Source: Roseivirga ehrenbergii (GTDB lineage: Bacteria; Bacteroidota; Bacteroidia; Cytophagales; Cyclobacteriaceae). From it: 64,000 nt of DNA. Made by a program: the position numbers and the translations under genes. Of the stretch, positions 36,016 through 44,949 are shown piece by piece (the stretch's first letter is position 1; each line of letters starts with the position of its first letter). The stretch lies in assembly GCF_001593005.1 (NCBI RefSeq), contig NZ_LQZQ01000009.1, positions 112,049 to 176,048 of the forward strand. The letters are read 5' to 3'. The notes beneath the pieces were generated by a model. It had not been told where the DNA came from. It made no database searches and saw only the letters and a list, made by a program, of their open reading frames with translations.

Positions 36016-36562
36016 GTTGTTTGAGTTGTTGACCTTTGGACTATTTGACCGTCCGGTTTTAGGTTGTTGGAGAACAACGTAATGACTATCAAATATGTTG
36101 TGTTAACTAGTACCTTTTTATACAAGGTAGTGATTTCAGATATGAATTGCTAGAAAATGGCAATACCTTGACCTATGTGCTAATGGGTTGGTTGTAGTCA
36201 ATAACAGACGGATTCTTTCGGTCGAGTATTTCTCTATCGAGAAAAATTCTCTCTCAGAATGACGTCAAAATGGACCGTTACTCTGAGGAATGTGCCTTTT
36301 GGGGGCTGTTCCGAAAGAGTCTGTCTGATGAATTTTCAAAACTATCGGTAACCGCTGTCCTCCTCAACCGAAAACATTAGAGTTGGGCAATGAAGATAAT
36401 TGGTGGGGGCTAGGTGAAGGATTTCAGCTATGAATGAAAAACCAGCTACTTTTAACTCTCACACTAGTTCATAATGGCCTTTCCCAATAGAAGCAATGCG
36501 CTGCAAGCGCATAAGAAGATAGGTGCTCGCCACAGGCAAGCACCAGTTAGTTATATCCTTGA
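36016..36562. other. 547-bp intergenic region with several inverted repeats
   Basis: No supported gene. It holds GTTGTT-ggag-AACAAC (36063-36078), an inverted repeat CAGACggaTTCTTTCGG / CCGAAAGAGTCTGTCTG (36205-36221 and 36311-36327) bounding 123 bp, and a segment ending TCTCAGAATGACG that resembles REP-like repeats found in many genomes. Near the M14 stop are two tandem hairpins, ATGCGCT-gca-AGCGCAT (36496-36512) and GGTGCTcGCC-aca-GGCaAGCACC (36522-36544), the latter probably terminating that gene. Confidence 0.5.
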
Positions 36563-37816
36563 TTACTTTTGACCCTCACCATTATATTCCTCCAAAAGCA
36601 GTTTCATCATTTCTTGGGCGCTTACTTTGCCTTTCTCTTTGATCAAATCTCTAGGGGTGTCATCACCAATTTCGTAGGTAATGCCTTCGGCTTTAAACTG
36701 GCTATAAAACCAGTTTTTGGAAACGGCTGAACCCACTGCTGCTGGGCTTATTCTGCCTTGGTCTTGAGGTACACGTTCAAAGATGCTTTCAATCCAATCT
36801 TTCGAAAAACCTTGAATTACAGATTCAACCGTGTCGTGATAAGTGTAATAAACATCGGAAAAAGTAGAATGGAAATCGAGCCCAAGTTTTACGTCACCAC
36901 CAGAAGCATTTACCTTTTCAACAATGTCGGAACAGACTTGTTCTATTTCTGGCTGTCTATAAAAGGCCCAATCGCGGTTTAAATCTACTCCGCCTGTGTT
37001 ATGCCTCCAATGCCCTAAATCTACACCATCGGGGTTAAGCATCGGATAAACGATTAATCGGTATTGGTCTAAGAATTTATTGCTAAGCTCGCTATCGTTC
37101 ACGATTTCTTCAAGAAAAGCCATCATAGCCAAGTTGCCCGTTACTTCTGGGGGATGCTGCCTACTGAGCACCACCACAATATCTTTTCCTTCTGCGTTAC
37201 CATTGGTGATATCCATATTGAGTAGGTCACGGCCAAGTTTAGATTTTCCAATCACCTCGTGCTGAGTTTTGGCAGTCGAGAATGACTGCGTCCATTCCAA
37301 CATATCTGTAGAGTTGATAATTTCTTGAGCAGCAATGTAGAGCGTGTCTGCGCTAAGGTTTACGGTCATGGTGGCGCTTTGGCGGTCTTCAGCCACAGTA
37401 AACTTTGTACTGTCTATTGCAGTCCAGTTCTCTCGGTCGGCACTTGTTTTTGGCCAGTAACGATGTCTTCCAAACCCATATTTGAGTGTGATGTCAACGG
37501 TCTTTTCATCTTCAGAATAAATTCTAAATGCATACCAAGCACTTGGGTTTATGGGGGTGTTTTCAGGACTAATTTCTACTTGATAATGATTTTTACTAAT
37601 CGAAGTAAAATTGTTCATTCGGGCACCATCAAATAAATTATCGGCTGTTACGCCTTCGTCTGTAAGGGTATAACTGCGCTTTTCCTGAGGGGTTATTTCT
37701 TTATCGTTGGTGTCGTTTTTTTGAGCGTAGTCAAACTCAGTAAGTACATACTGGGGTTTGGTTTCACAAGAAATGAGGAATAAGGCCAGAGTGGCCATCG
37801 AAAAAAATGCTTTCAT
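36563..37816 (-). CDS. M14-family zinc carboxypeptidase lipoprotein
   Basis: The 417-residue protein starts with a lipoprotein signal (LFLISCETKP). A beta-rich N-terminal domain (about 40-170) precedes the M14 catalytic domain: the zinc ligands RQHPPEVTG (HxxE) and the later His in LGLDFHSTFSD, with LNPDGVDLGHWRHNTGGVDLNRDW for substrate binding and EIGDDTPRD near the end in the position of the catalytic Glu. This order fits the cytosolic-carboxypeptidase-like M14 group. The predicted role is trimming of peptides or modified peptides in the envelope. Confidence 0.87.
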   Translation of the reverse strand: MKAFFSMATLALFLISCETKPQYVLTEFDYAQKNDTNDKEITPQEKRSYTLTDEGVTADNLFDGARMNNFTSISKNHYQVEISPENTPINPSAWYAFRIYSEDEKTVDITLKYGFGRHRYWPKTSADRENWTAIDSTKFTVAEDRQSATMTVNLSADTLYIAAQEIINSTDMLEWTQSFSTAKTQHEVIGKSKLGRDLLNMDITNGNAEGKDIVVVLSRQHPPEVTGNLAMMAFLEEIVNDSELSNKFLDQYRLIVYPMLNPDGVDLGHWRHNTGGVDLNRDWAFYRQPEIEQVCSDIVEKVNASGGDVKLGLDFHSTFSDVYYTYHDTVESVIQGFSKDWIESIFERVPQDQGRISPAAVGSAVSKNWFYSQFKAEGITYEIGDDTPRDLIKEKGKVSAQEMMKLLLEEYNGEGQK

Positions 37817-37873
37817 TTTTCAATATGTCTATTGAAATGAAAGCATGCAATTAAGTTCTTATAAGTGGTGTAT

Positions 37874-38320
37874 CTAGTCTTTCACTTCCTGCACCTCAAC
37901 ATCGTTGAGTATGTACATTAAGCGCAAAGGATCGTCTGAATTTAGGGTAAGTATCCCTGTTACTTTAACTTTCTTTTCCGTAAACTTTACCTCCTTTTTA
38001 CTAAACACTTCGGCTACGGTTTCTGGGCCAGCACCACCGCAAAAAAAGCAATTGGCAAATGGTAAAGAAGACAACACAAAGTAGTTTTCGCCACGCAGTT
38101 CATCTAAAGGAATCATCCAGCCTTCAAGACTAATTTCTTTTCCATTAAGGGCTTTTACCTGGCTGGCAAAATTATAATGCTCTACATCAATACTCAGGAT
38201 TTCATCAAAGCTCTTTTCAACGGTTACATTGGAAAGTGTTTTCCACATGTTTTTTTCTTGAGCAAAGGCAGAGGTAGTAACTCCTAAAATTAACAGTATG
38301 AAAATCAGTCTTTTACTCAT
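37874..38320 (-). CDS. Secreted CFFCG protein, DUF3299-like (copy A)
   Basis: The 148-residue protein has a signal peptide (ending TTSAFAQ). The domain has LNGKEISLEGWMIPLDE followed by FVLSSLPFANCFFCGGAGPETV, and ends in VTGILTLNSDDPLRLMYILND. It is homologous along its whole length to the gene at 41586, and its layout resembles DUF3299, in which a Cys-containing loop sits at the same place. The CxxC could bind a metal. Its start overlaps the lepB stop by 1 nt, so it is translated with lepB. Confidence 0.7.
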   Translation of the reverse strand: MSKRLIFILLILGVTTSAFAQEKNMWKTLSNVTVEKSFDEILSIDVEHYNFASQVKALNGKEISLEGWMIPLDELRGENYFVLSSLPFANCFFCGGAGPETVAEVFSKKEVKFTEKKVKVTGILTLNSDDPLRLMYILNDVEVQEVKD

Positions 38321-39513
38321 TATTTTATTAAATCAAATATTCTATTCCAACGAATGCTTTCGAAGAATCCAGCTTCAGGGTTGGTTCTATCCACAGACCA
38401 GAAAATGAATAATGGTTTACCTACAATATGATCTGCAGGCACAAACCCCCAAGAACGAGAATCCTCAGAGTTATGGCGGTTGTCGCCCATCATAAAGTAG
38501 TATCCTTGCTTAAAGGTGTATTCTGTAATTTTTTGTCCTTCAATAAATACTTCACTTCCTCTGATTTCTACATCATCATTTCCCTCGTAATGCTCAATTG
38601 GAGTTCTATATAAATCAACATTCTCAGGTGTCAGCTGAATGGTTTGTCCTTTTTCAGGCATGGTCAAGGGGCCAAAAGAGTCGATTGTCCAACCAAAATC
38701 CGTTACTGGGTTATAGGCAGTATATTCGGCCCCTAAATATTGTTGTGATTCAGGGAAAGCAGTGTAGCCTTCACCTTTTCTGTAAACTACTTTCTCAACA
38801 CTGGTAACGAAATTCAGTTTAGCCAGTTCATCGGCTTGTTCCTGACTAGTGTTCATATAGAAACCCAATTTTCCGTTGTATTGATAATTTGGAGAAGCCG
38901 TAGTAGCATAAGTGTCCATCGGGTTATCATCGGTATAATCTGTTATGCCCAATTCTCTCATATACCTTGGATGAATTCCGTTTTGGGTTTCCACAAAATA
39001 GCTGGTTTGCATATTTGGAGGGTTTTCCATTGGTTCACCATTGATGTATACTTGTTGATCTCTTACTTCTAAAACATCACCAGGGATGGCCACACAACGT
39101 TTTACATAGAATGTCTTAATATCAGTTGGATATTTTAAGTCTGGTGGGTAATTGAAAACCACTGGCTCACCTCTTCTTACTTTTCTAAAGCCCGGCAATC
39201 TGTATTGCGGAAGTTGAATTCCGTCCCAGTAGGATGGAATGCCAGATCCCCAAAAGTCTTGATGGGCCAAAGGAAATTTTATAGGTGTTTTTGGCGTTCG
39301 GGCGCCATAATGCAATTTGCTAACAAAAAGGTGATCGCCAATAAGCATGGAGTTCTCCATGGATCCCGTTGGAATCGCATAGGCTTCGATAAATAAACCT
39401 CGGATAATAGTGACCGCTATTAACGCGAAAAGCACGTCATTGAAGAGTTCTCTAAAGAAACCTTTCTTCTGTTTTGGTGCCTTGTCTTTTTTCTTTTTAA
39501 AGAAATCCAACAT
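38320..39513 (-). CDS. lepB: Signal peptidase I
   Basis: LepB cleaves signal peptides of exported proteins at the outer face of the inner membrane. From the ATG at 39513 it has 397 residues; a longer frame to 39666 adds residues unlike the family. After a basic start and one membrane helix (about 26-42), the nucleophile is Ser51 in IPTGSMENSM and the general-base Lys138 is in FYVKRCVAIPGD; GDNRHNSEDSRSWGFVP is box E. A large insertion between the Lys box and box E is typical of Bacteroidota forms. Confidence 0.95.
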   Translation of the reverse strand: MLDFFKKKKDKAPKQKKGFFRELFNDVLFALIAVTIIRGLFIEAYAIPTGSMENSMLIGDHLFVSKLHYGARTPKTPIKFPLAHQDFWGSGIPSYWDGIQLPQYRLPGFRKVRRGEPVVFNYPPDLKYPTDIKTFYVKRCVAIPGDVLEVRDQQVYINGEPMENPPNMQTSYFVETQNGIHPRYMRELGITDYTDDNPMDTYATTASPNYQYNGKLGFYMNTSQEQADELAKLNFVTSVEKVVYRKGEGYTAFPESQQYLGAEYTAYNPVTDFGWTIDSFGPLTMPEKGQTIQLTPENVDLYRTPIEHYEGNDDVEIRGSEVFIEGQKITEYTFKQGYYFMMGDNRHNSEDSRSWGFVPADHIVGKPLFIFWSVDRTNPEAGFFESIRWNRIFDLIK

Positions 39514-39701
39514 ATAAATCTTCAATTTTGAGTAAGCTGTAAAGGTATTATTTATTCTTAAAAATTCGAGACATTCAAAAGAGGAATGACTTTCATTGAA
39601 ACGAAGGAGCGCTATAATGGTTATTTTGGCCAAAACTCCACCATCGGTTACCGTTTTAATTAACAAGTTGGTTACTTAGCATTTGAATTTTTGAAAGGGA
39701 T

Positions 39702-40337
39702 ATGATAACCATAGAAAATCTAAATTTCGGCTATTCAGAAAAGCGACTTCTGTCCATTTCCCATATGGAAATTAAAGAGAAGCAGCATCTGATGATTCTT
39801 GGCAAGTCAGGAAGCGGGAAAACCACTTTGCTCCACATTCTTGGTGGACTGTTGAAACCTGTTCAGGGCAAAGTGCTCATTGATGACACCGATTTGTATA
39901 GTCTTTCAGGTACTGAAATGGACAAATACCGAGGTCAGAACATTGGACTAGTTTTTCAGAAGGCGCATTTAATTTCGGCACTCACCGTGAAAGATAACCT
40001 TTTATTGGCGCAGTATTTTTCTGGAATTCCTCAAGATACGGGACGCATCAAAGAAGTATTAAATACTTTGAACTTGGGTGAAAAACTGAATTCTAAGGTA
40101 AGGCAATTGAGCCAAGGCGAGCAACAAAGAGTGACGATTGCTAGGGCTTTGTTGAACAAACCACGTGTGCTTTTGGCCGATGAACCTACCGCAAGTTTAG
40201 ATGACGATAATGCCAATAGCGTAATTCAGCTGCTGAAAGAACAAGCCGAAAACCACAATGCTTCATTAATAATAGCTACTCACGACCAGCGTGTAAAAGA
40301 TGCTTTTGATTTACAACTAAACCTGAACGAGCAATGA
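39702..40337 (+). CDS. ABC transporter ATP-binding protein, LolD/MacB-like
   Basis: This 211-residue ATPase has Walker A GKSGSGKTT (about 34-42), the Q-loop LVFQKAHLI, the signature LSQGEQQRV and Walker B VLLADEPTASLD, with the switch His in IATHDQRV. It belongs to the LolD/FtsE/MacB group, which works with FtsX-type permeases and drives mechanical work or efflux. It overlaps its permease by 4 nt. The locus is divergent from lepB. Confidence 0.9.
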   Translation: MITIENLNFGYSEKRLLSISHMEIKEKQHLMILGKSGSGKTTLLHILGGLLKPVQGKVLIDDTDLYSLSGTEMDKYRGQNIGLVFQKAHLISALTVKDNLLLAQYFSGIPQDTGRIKEVLNTLNLGEKLNSKVRQLSQGEQQRVTIARALLNKPRVLLADEPTASLDDDNANSVIQLLKEQAENHNASLIIATHDQRVKDAFDLQLNLNEQ

Positions 40338-41584
40338 ACCTGTTTTTACTTAGTTGGAAGTATATAAAAGATAAACCCCTCAATACATTCTTAAATGTAT
40401 TGCTCATGGGTTTAGGAATTGCCATTATTTTGGTGCTGTTAATTCTCAATTCTCAGTTGGAAGAAAACCTAGCCAAGAACAAAAGAGGAGTCGATTTGGT
40501 AGTGGGTGCAAAGGGAAGTCCACTACAGCTGATTTTAGCGAATGTGTACCACATCGATTTTCCTACTGGAAATATAAAATTAGATGAGGCGAAAGCATTA
40601 ACTCGAAACCGTCAGGTGAAATCGGCAATTCCTCTGGCTTTGGGCGATAATTACCAAGGCTTTAGAATAGTAGGTACTAACCACGATTACGTAAAGCTTT
40701 ATGAAGGAAGTTTGGCGTCTGGCGATTTGTGGAAATATAATTTGGAATGCACCATAGGCACTAATGTGGCCATGCAATTGGGGCTTAAAATTGGCGATGA
40801 GTTTTTTGGAGCACATGGCTTGAGCGACACCGATCTTGATCATGATGAGGCCAGCTATAAAGTAGTGGGAATTCTAGAACCTAGTAATTCGGCTCTGGAT
40901 AACCTTATTTTAACCAATATTGAAAGTATTTGGCAAGTACATGCACATACTGCCGAAGAGGGTGAGGAAGAAGCTGATCACGATCACGAGCCAGTGTTGG
41001 GGTCTGCTTATGAAACAGGTTTGCCAGAAGGTGGCCCGGATGCTGAAATTACCTCAATGCTAATTCAGTTCAGGTCGGCCATGGGGGCGGTTGTTATGCC
41101 CCGAATGATTAACAGCGACACCAATATGCAAGCAGCGTCTCCTGCTTTTGAAACCCAGAGGTTGTTTTCACTTATGGGAATTGGTGTAAACATGATCAAG
41201 AGCTTTGCGTATATAATCATCGTAATTGCAGGATTGAGCATTTTTATTTCTCTTTACAATGCCCTGAAAGACCGAAAATACGATTTGGCCATTATGCGAT
41301 CGTTGGGAGCTTCAAAAAGCAAGCTGTTTGTACATGTAATTTTTGAAGGCATTATAATTACCACAATTGGTGGTGTATTGGGGTTTGTGCTCGGTCATGG
41401 TTTAGTAGAATTCTTAACCGGGCTTTATGAGAAATCTGAAGCCATTGGTATTTCAGGAATGGTTTTGGTAAAAGGTGAATTCTACGTGTTATTAATTAGT
41501 ATTGGTGTTGGAGTTTTGGCTTCAATTCTGCCAGCATTCAATGCATATAGAACAGAAATTTCGAAAGTATTAGCACAAGAGTGA
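40334..41584 (+). CDS. FtsX-like permease with a His/Asp-rich periplasmic loop
   Basis: The 416-residue protein has the MacB-type layout: one helix (about 20-40), a periplasmic domain (about 45-285) and three C-terminal helices (about 290-410). The periplasmic domain carries an acidic His-rich stretch VHAHTAEEGEEEADHDHEP (residues 202-220), typical of metal-handling proteins. With the LolD-like ATPase before it and a CFFCG protein 1 nt after it, it looks like a metal-related ABC system; the zinc-regulated zrg genes of Vibrio cholerae are a possible parallel. The substrate is inferred, not shown. Confidence 0.85.
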   Translation: MNLFLLSWKYIKDKPLNTFLNVLLMGLGIAIILVLLILNSQLEENLAKNKRGVDLVVGAKGSPLQLILANVYHIDFPTGNIKLDEAKALTRNRQVKSAIPLALGDNYQGFRIVGTNHDYVKLYEGSLASGDLWKYNLECTIGTNVAMQLGLKIGDEFFGAHGLSDTDLDHDEASYKVVGILEPSNSALDNLILTNIESIWQVHAHTAEEGEEEADHDHEPVLGSAYETGLPEGGPDAEITSMLIQFRSAMGAVVMPRMINSDTNMQAASPAFETQRLFSLMGIGVNMIKSFAYIIIVIAGLSIFISLYNALKDRKYDLAIMRSLGASKSKLFVHVIFEGIIITTIGGVLGFVLGHGLVEFLTGLYEKSEAIGISGMVLVKGEFYVLLISIGVGVLASILPAFNAYRTEISKVLAQE

Positions 41585-41585
41585 T

Positions 41586-42047
41586 ATGAAAAAAATATTG
41601 ATAGTACTATTAATCGCAGTTGTATCTGTGGGGCTTAATGCTCAAGAACCTAAAATGTCAGGAGCAAAATTATGGAAAACCTTAACTGAGGTAACCTATG
41701 AGATTTCTAAAGATGAATATGGTGATGTTTACCTCCCTGTTTTCAGTAAAGAAATTGAAGCAGTTGAAGGCCAAGAAGTAGAAGTGGATGGTTACATTAT
41801 TCCTTTTGAAGGAATGTTTAAGCCTACTCAATTGATTATTTCTTCATTGCCTATTAGTGAGTGCTTCTTTTGTGGATCTGGTGGGCCAGAAACGGTGATG
41901 GAAGTTACCATGAAAGAGCAGATTAAATACACCACAAAGCGAATAAGAATAAGAGGTAAACTGGCATTGAATAAGAAAGATCCAGACAAGCTGATGTATA
42001 TTTTGAAAGATGGCGTATTTGCTGGTTTAGCTTACGATAGCTACTAG
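41586..42047 (+). CDS. Secreted CFFCG protein, DUF3299-like (copy B)
   Basis: The 153-residue paralogue of the 37874 gene has a signal peptide (ending VGLNAQ). It shares WKTLTEVTYE, VEVDGYIIPFE, LIISSLPISECFFCGSGGPETVMEV and LALNKKDPDKLMYIL with copy A. It starts 1 nt after the FtsX-like permease and is plainly cotranscribed. Both copies presumably supply a periplasmic binding or assembly function to the same ABC system, with the CxxC as a candidate metal or thiol site. Confidence 0.72.
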   Translation: MKKILIVLLIAVVSVGLNAQEPKMSGAKLWKTLTEVTYEISKDEYGDVYLPVFSKEIEAVEGQEVEVDGYIIPFEGMFKPTQLIISSLPISECFFCGSGGPETVMEVTMKEQIKYTTKRIRIRGKLALNKKDPDKLMYILKDGVFAGLAYDSY

Positions 42048-42117
42048 TTTATTCTTTATAAAATTCTTTGCGGCTTAGATTGCCAAAAGTTAGCTTTACG
42101 CCAAATTAATAACCGTT

Positions 42118-42525
42118 ATGAAAAGAGCTTTTTCGTTATTCGTAATTATACTGTTCGTTTTTGCTTGCGAGAAAAAAGAGGATAAGTTTGAAACCCTTAA
42201 AACTGAAGTTTTCGCCATTCATGATGAAGTAATGCCGAAAATGGGTGAGCTGATGTCGCTTAAAAAGAAGATACTCGATAAAGTAGAAGGCAGCGCAAAC
42301 CCTGATGAGCTTAGAGACATCGCTTTGAGCTTAGAGAAAGCACAAGAAGGTATGATGAGTTGGATGAACGATTGGAGCAAAAACTCTACTCCACATGTAA
42401 ACAATGAGTCTACTGAAGAGGAGAAAATGACTTTTATTAATGCCGAAATCGTAAGAGTCAAAAAGGTTAAGGAAGATATCAACAGCAGTATAGCGGCAGC
42501 TAAGAAAGCTTTAGAGAACAACTAA
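42118..42525 (+). CDS. Lipoprotein of unknown function, helical
   Basis: The 135-residue protein begins with a lipoprotein signal (VIILFVFACEKKED). The rest is helical with heptad-like spacing (LKTEVFAIHDEVMPKMGELMSLKKKILDKVE) and many charged residues, so a coiled-coil bundle is expected. I do not recognise the family. A near-consensus box TAGCTTTA lies about 25 nt upstream. Its stop is 2 nt from the convergent cytochrome gene stop. Confidence 0.7.
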   Translation: MKRAFSLFVIILFVFACEKKEDKFETLKTEVFAIHDEVMPKMGELMSLKKKILDKVEGSANPDELRDIALSLEKAQEGMMSWMNDWSKNSTPHVNNESTEEEKMTFINAEIVRVKKVKEDINSSIAAAKKALENN

Positions 42526-42527
42526 AA

Positions 42528-42986
42528 CTATTCTTTCTCCGAAAGGCTGGTAATCACTTCTTCCGTGGTAAAGCTTCCTATTCCGTTTCCCCAGGTATTT
42601 CCTATATAGGTAAGAATCTCAGCCACTTCAATGTCAGTTAATTTAGGGTTAGCCGGCATTGGCTGGTTATACTCAACCCCGTTTACGGTAATTGGGCCAT
42701 GCAATCCGTATTTTAGAATTCTGGGTAAATCTGCTCTGTTTTTTGTCAGAAAATCTGATTTAGCCAGAGGTGGAATTAGTCTGCCAAGCCCTTCGCCATT
42801 TTCCATGTGGCAGTTTTGGCAAATAGTTTTGTATAACCTTCGTCCGTTTGAATAGTATTGGGTTTCCTTATGATCGAAGTCGCTCAGTGTATTATTTGGC
42901 ACTTCGTTCTCCACAGCCTTTTTATTATCTGAACAGCCCGAAGCCATGCTTAATATGACGGCTAATATGAATAGCTGTTTTTTCAT
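42528..42986 (-). CDS. Cytochrome c lipoprotein (single heme)
   Basis: The 152-residue protein has a lipoprotein signal with Cys18 (ASGCSDN) and one CxxCH heme site (Cys56, Cys59, His60 in TICQNCHMENGEGLG). The sixth ligand is probably the Met in NQPMPANPKLTD. It should be a membrane-tethered electron carrier in the periplasm. It overlaps the Sco-like gene start by 4 nt. Oxidase genes are not in the window. Confidence 0.9.
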   Translation of the reverse strand: MKKQLFILAVILSMASGCSDNKKAVENEVPNNTLSDFDHKETQYYSNGRRLYKTICQNCHMENGEGLGRLIPPLAKSDFLTKNRADLPRILKYGLHGPITVNGVEYNQPMPANPKLTDIEVAEILTYIGNTWGNGIGSFTTEEVITSLSEKE

Positions 42987-43627
42987 TTCTTTTCGTATTC
43001 ACTTAAAAGTCGGTCAATATCATTCATCAGTATATCAACATCGGCAGCAACTGTACCGTCATAAAAACCTCTAACTCTTCTTTCCTTATCTACCAAAATA
43101 AATGCACCACTATGAATGTATCCGCCCTCTGCAGAGGCATCTTCGCCTACCTGAACCATGTAGCCAGCTGCTGTTCCTAAGTCATAAATCTCTTCTTTTT
43201 TACCCGTTACAAAATGCCAAACATCGTTATCCATAATACCAATACGTTCCGAATAGTCTTTTAAGTAAGCAACAGTATCATGGTCTGGGTCTATGGTATG
43301 CGATATAATTCCAAACTCCGGGTTTGATTTGAAACGGTCATAAATACGGAGCATTTGCTGCTTCATTACTGGGCAAATAGTAGGGCAGGTGCCGAAAAAA
43401 AAGTCAGCTACATAAACTTTATTTTCGAAGGTTTTAGGGGTTACCTCAGTACTGTCCTGATCTACAAAGCTGTAATCTGGAATCGTATGATAAATCGTAT
43501 CGATTGTTCCGTTTACTTCTACATAATCGGTTCTTCCTAAAATAGGGAGTTTATTTTTTTTCTGTGAGTTACATGCAGAAAACCCGAATGCGAATACTAA
43601 AGTGATAACTGCCAAATGCTTTTTCAT
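42983..43627 (-). CDS. Sco1/SenC copper chaperone
   Basis: Sco proteins deliver copper to the CuA centre of cytochrome oxidase. The 214-residue protein has a lipoprotein signal (GFSACNSQ) and a thioredoxin fold with the copper site FGTCPTICPVMK (Cys81, Cys85) and the His in EGGYIHSGAFILVD. It lies between hemJ and a cytochrome c, all overlapping or within 2 nt, which supports a respiratory assembly operon. Confidence 0.92.
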   Translation of the reverse strand: MKKHLAVITLVFAFGFSACNSQKKNKLPILGRTDYVEVNGTIDTIYHTIPDYSFVDQDSTEVTPKTFENKVYVADFFFGTCPTICPVMKQQMLRIYDRFKSNPEFGIISHTIDPDHDTVAYLKDYSERIGIMDNDVWHFVTGKKEEIYDLGTAAGYMVQVGEDASAEGGYIHSGAFILVDKERRVRGFYDGTVAADVDILMNDIDRLLSEYEKK

Positions 43628-43629
43628 AC

Positions 43630-44178
43630 CTACTTTTTTCCTTCTTTTTGATTTCTTATTCTTTTGTAAATTCTTATACCCAACATTAAAAGTACCGCTA
43701 CTAATACAAAACCAATGGTTCCCTTAATCCAGTTGAGTTCGTTTTTCAATACGATTAAAAAGACAACAGAGATTAAGATAATTGTGGCAATTTCATTGAA
43801 TATGCGCAGTTGGGTTGAAGTGTACTTTATATTGTCGTTTTGAAGCTGTTTATAGAGTTTGTGGCAAGCGAAATGATACACATAGAGTAGCAAAACGAAA
43901 CTGAGTTTGATCTGCATAAATGATAACGAAAGCATAGCAGGATTGCTGATGATCATCCAACTTCCAAAAAATAAAGTGAGTATTGCTGAAGGCCAAGTAA
44001 TAATGAACCACAAACGGTTGGACATTAACTTTAATTGAGCCCCAAGAATGGATTTGTCTGGCTCTGGTTTTTCAGAAGCTTCAACCTGATAAATGAAGAG
44101 CCTTACAATATAAAATAGCCCTGCAAACCAGGTGACTATGAAAATAATGTGTAACGCTTTTATGTAAGGATCAGCCAT
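43630..44178 (-). CDS. hemJ: Protoporphyrinogen oxidase HemJ-like membrane protein
   Basis: HemJ oxidises protoporphyrinogen IX to protoporphyrin IX in heme synthesis. The 182-residue protein has about five helices and the family motif KALHIIFIVTWFAGLFYI with a conserved His, followed by MQIKLSFVLLLYVYHFACH. This is the UPF0093 group. Its position ahead of sco and cytochrome c fits a link between heme supply and respiration. Confidence 0.88.
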   Translation of the reverse strand: MADPYIKALHIIFIVTWFAGLFYIVRLFIYQVEASEKPEPDKSILGAQLKLMSNRLWFIITWPSAILTLFFGSWMIISNPAMLSLSFMQIKLSFVLLLYVYHFACHKLYKQLQNDNIKYTSTQLRIFNEIATIILISVVFLIVLKNELNWIKGTIGFVLVAVLLMLGIRIYKRIRNQKEGKK

Positions 44179-44308
44179 TTCGCTTGTTTGTGCAAAGGTA
44201 AACCGAAAACGTTTTCGACCTAAATATTATGCTAAGAAAGCGTCTAAATTGGTTATTGGCGGTCATGGTTTTTTAGTAGAATGTTTAACTTGTTGGAAAA
44301 GGAAGGAA

Positions 44309-44776
44309 ATGAAAAAGATATTTAGCCTAGGAGTTACCCTAACTATGTTGGTTTTAACTCAAACTACAACGCTCAAGGCACAGTCGGATGAAGTCATAAT
44401 TAAAGAAACGATTATGACAATGTTTAACGGAATGAGAAAAGGGGATAGCACTATGGTGCGTTCAGCATTTGCTGACAAAGCTATTTTACAAACTATTAAC
44501 AAAGACAGAACTGGGAAAGCTGTAGTGTTGGATGCTGGGTTGAAGGGTTTTCTGAACGCAGTTGGAACCCCACACGACCAAATTTGGGATGAAAAAATTG
44601 AGTTTGGAAATATATTAATTGATGGAGATCTGGCCTCCGTTTGGACTCCTTATGAATTTTACCTTGGCGATAATTTTTCGCACTGCGGTGTAAATTCCTT
44701 TCAACTTTTTAAAGGAGAAAACGGCTGGAAGATTATCTATTTAGTAGACACCAGAAGAAAAGATAATTGTAAATAG
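44309..44776 (+). CDS. Secreted NTF2-like (DUF4440-type) protein
   Basis: From the ATG at 44309 the product has 155 residues with a signal peptide (MKKIFSLGVTLTMLVLTQTTTLKAQ, shortened here: positions 1-25, ending LKAQ). The longer frame from 44249 adds residues that are unlikely to be coding. The mature part reads IKETIMTMFNGMRKGDSTMV and later LASVWTPYEFYLGDNF and HCGVNSFQLFKGENGWKI, the cone-shaped NTF2/SnoaL-like fold. Such proteins bind small ligands or act as hydrolases; no catalytic set is clear. Confidence 0.78.
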   Translation: MKKIFSLGVTLTMLVLTQTTTLKAQSDEVIIKETIMTMFNGMRKGDSTMVRSAFADKAILQTINKDRTGKAVVLDAGLKGFLNAVGTPHDQIWDEKIEFGNILIDGDLASVWTPYEFYLGDNFSHCGVNSFQLFKGENGWKIIYLVDTRRKDNCK

Positions 44777-44787
44777 ATTTCAAAGTA

Positions 44788-44949
44788 TTATCTACTACGC
44801 TTGTAATGGGCGTCAATAATGTCTCGTACAGATACTCTTTTGCGTGCGGTTATTTCGGTAGATAAAGAATCACTATGCCTTTGCGAAATACCTTTTGTTT
44901 TTTCTCTTCCAGACTCATTCTGTTTGTGGTTCGGGCTAAATTGTTCCAT
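44788..44949 (-). CDS. Small basic protein of unknown function (53 residues)
   Basis: This short frame starts at the ATG at 44949 (MEQFSPNHKQNESGRE) and ends in VSVRDIIDAHYKRSR. The product is hydrophilic and basic at the end, with no signal peptide. It occupies a 382-bp gap that otherwise holds nothing. The C-terminal VSVRDIIDAHYKRSR looks helical and conserved in style, and a TACTTTTG box lies on its strand at 45048-45055, but no homologue was checked. Confidence 0.45.
   Translation of the reverse strand: MEQFSPNHKQNESGREKTKGISQRHSDSLSTEITARKRVSVRDIIDAHYKRSR

Noticed and set aside
1084..36265. Short shared words CAGAATGAC at 1084 and 36258 and CAGAGTGAC at 7481 as a repeat family
   Set aside because: Only about 9 bp are shared, and the flanks do not align, so chance cannot be excluded.
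39514..39666. N-terminal extension of LepB
   Set aside because: The added residues do not look like the family; the ATG at 39513 gives the normal basic start and anchor helix.
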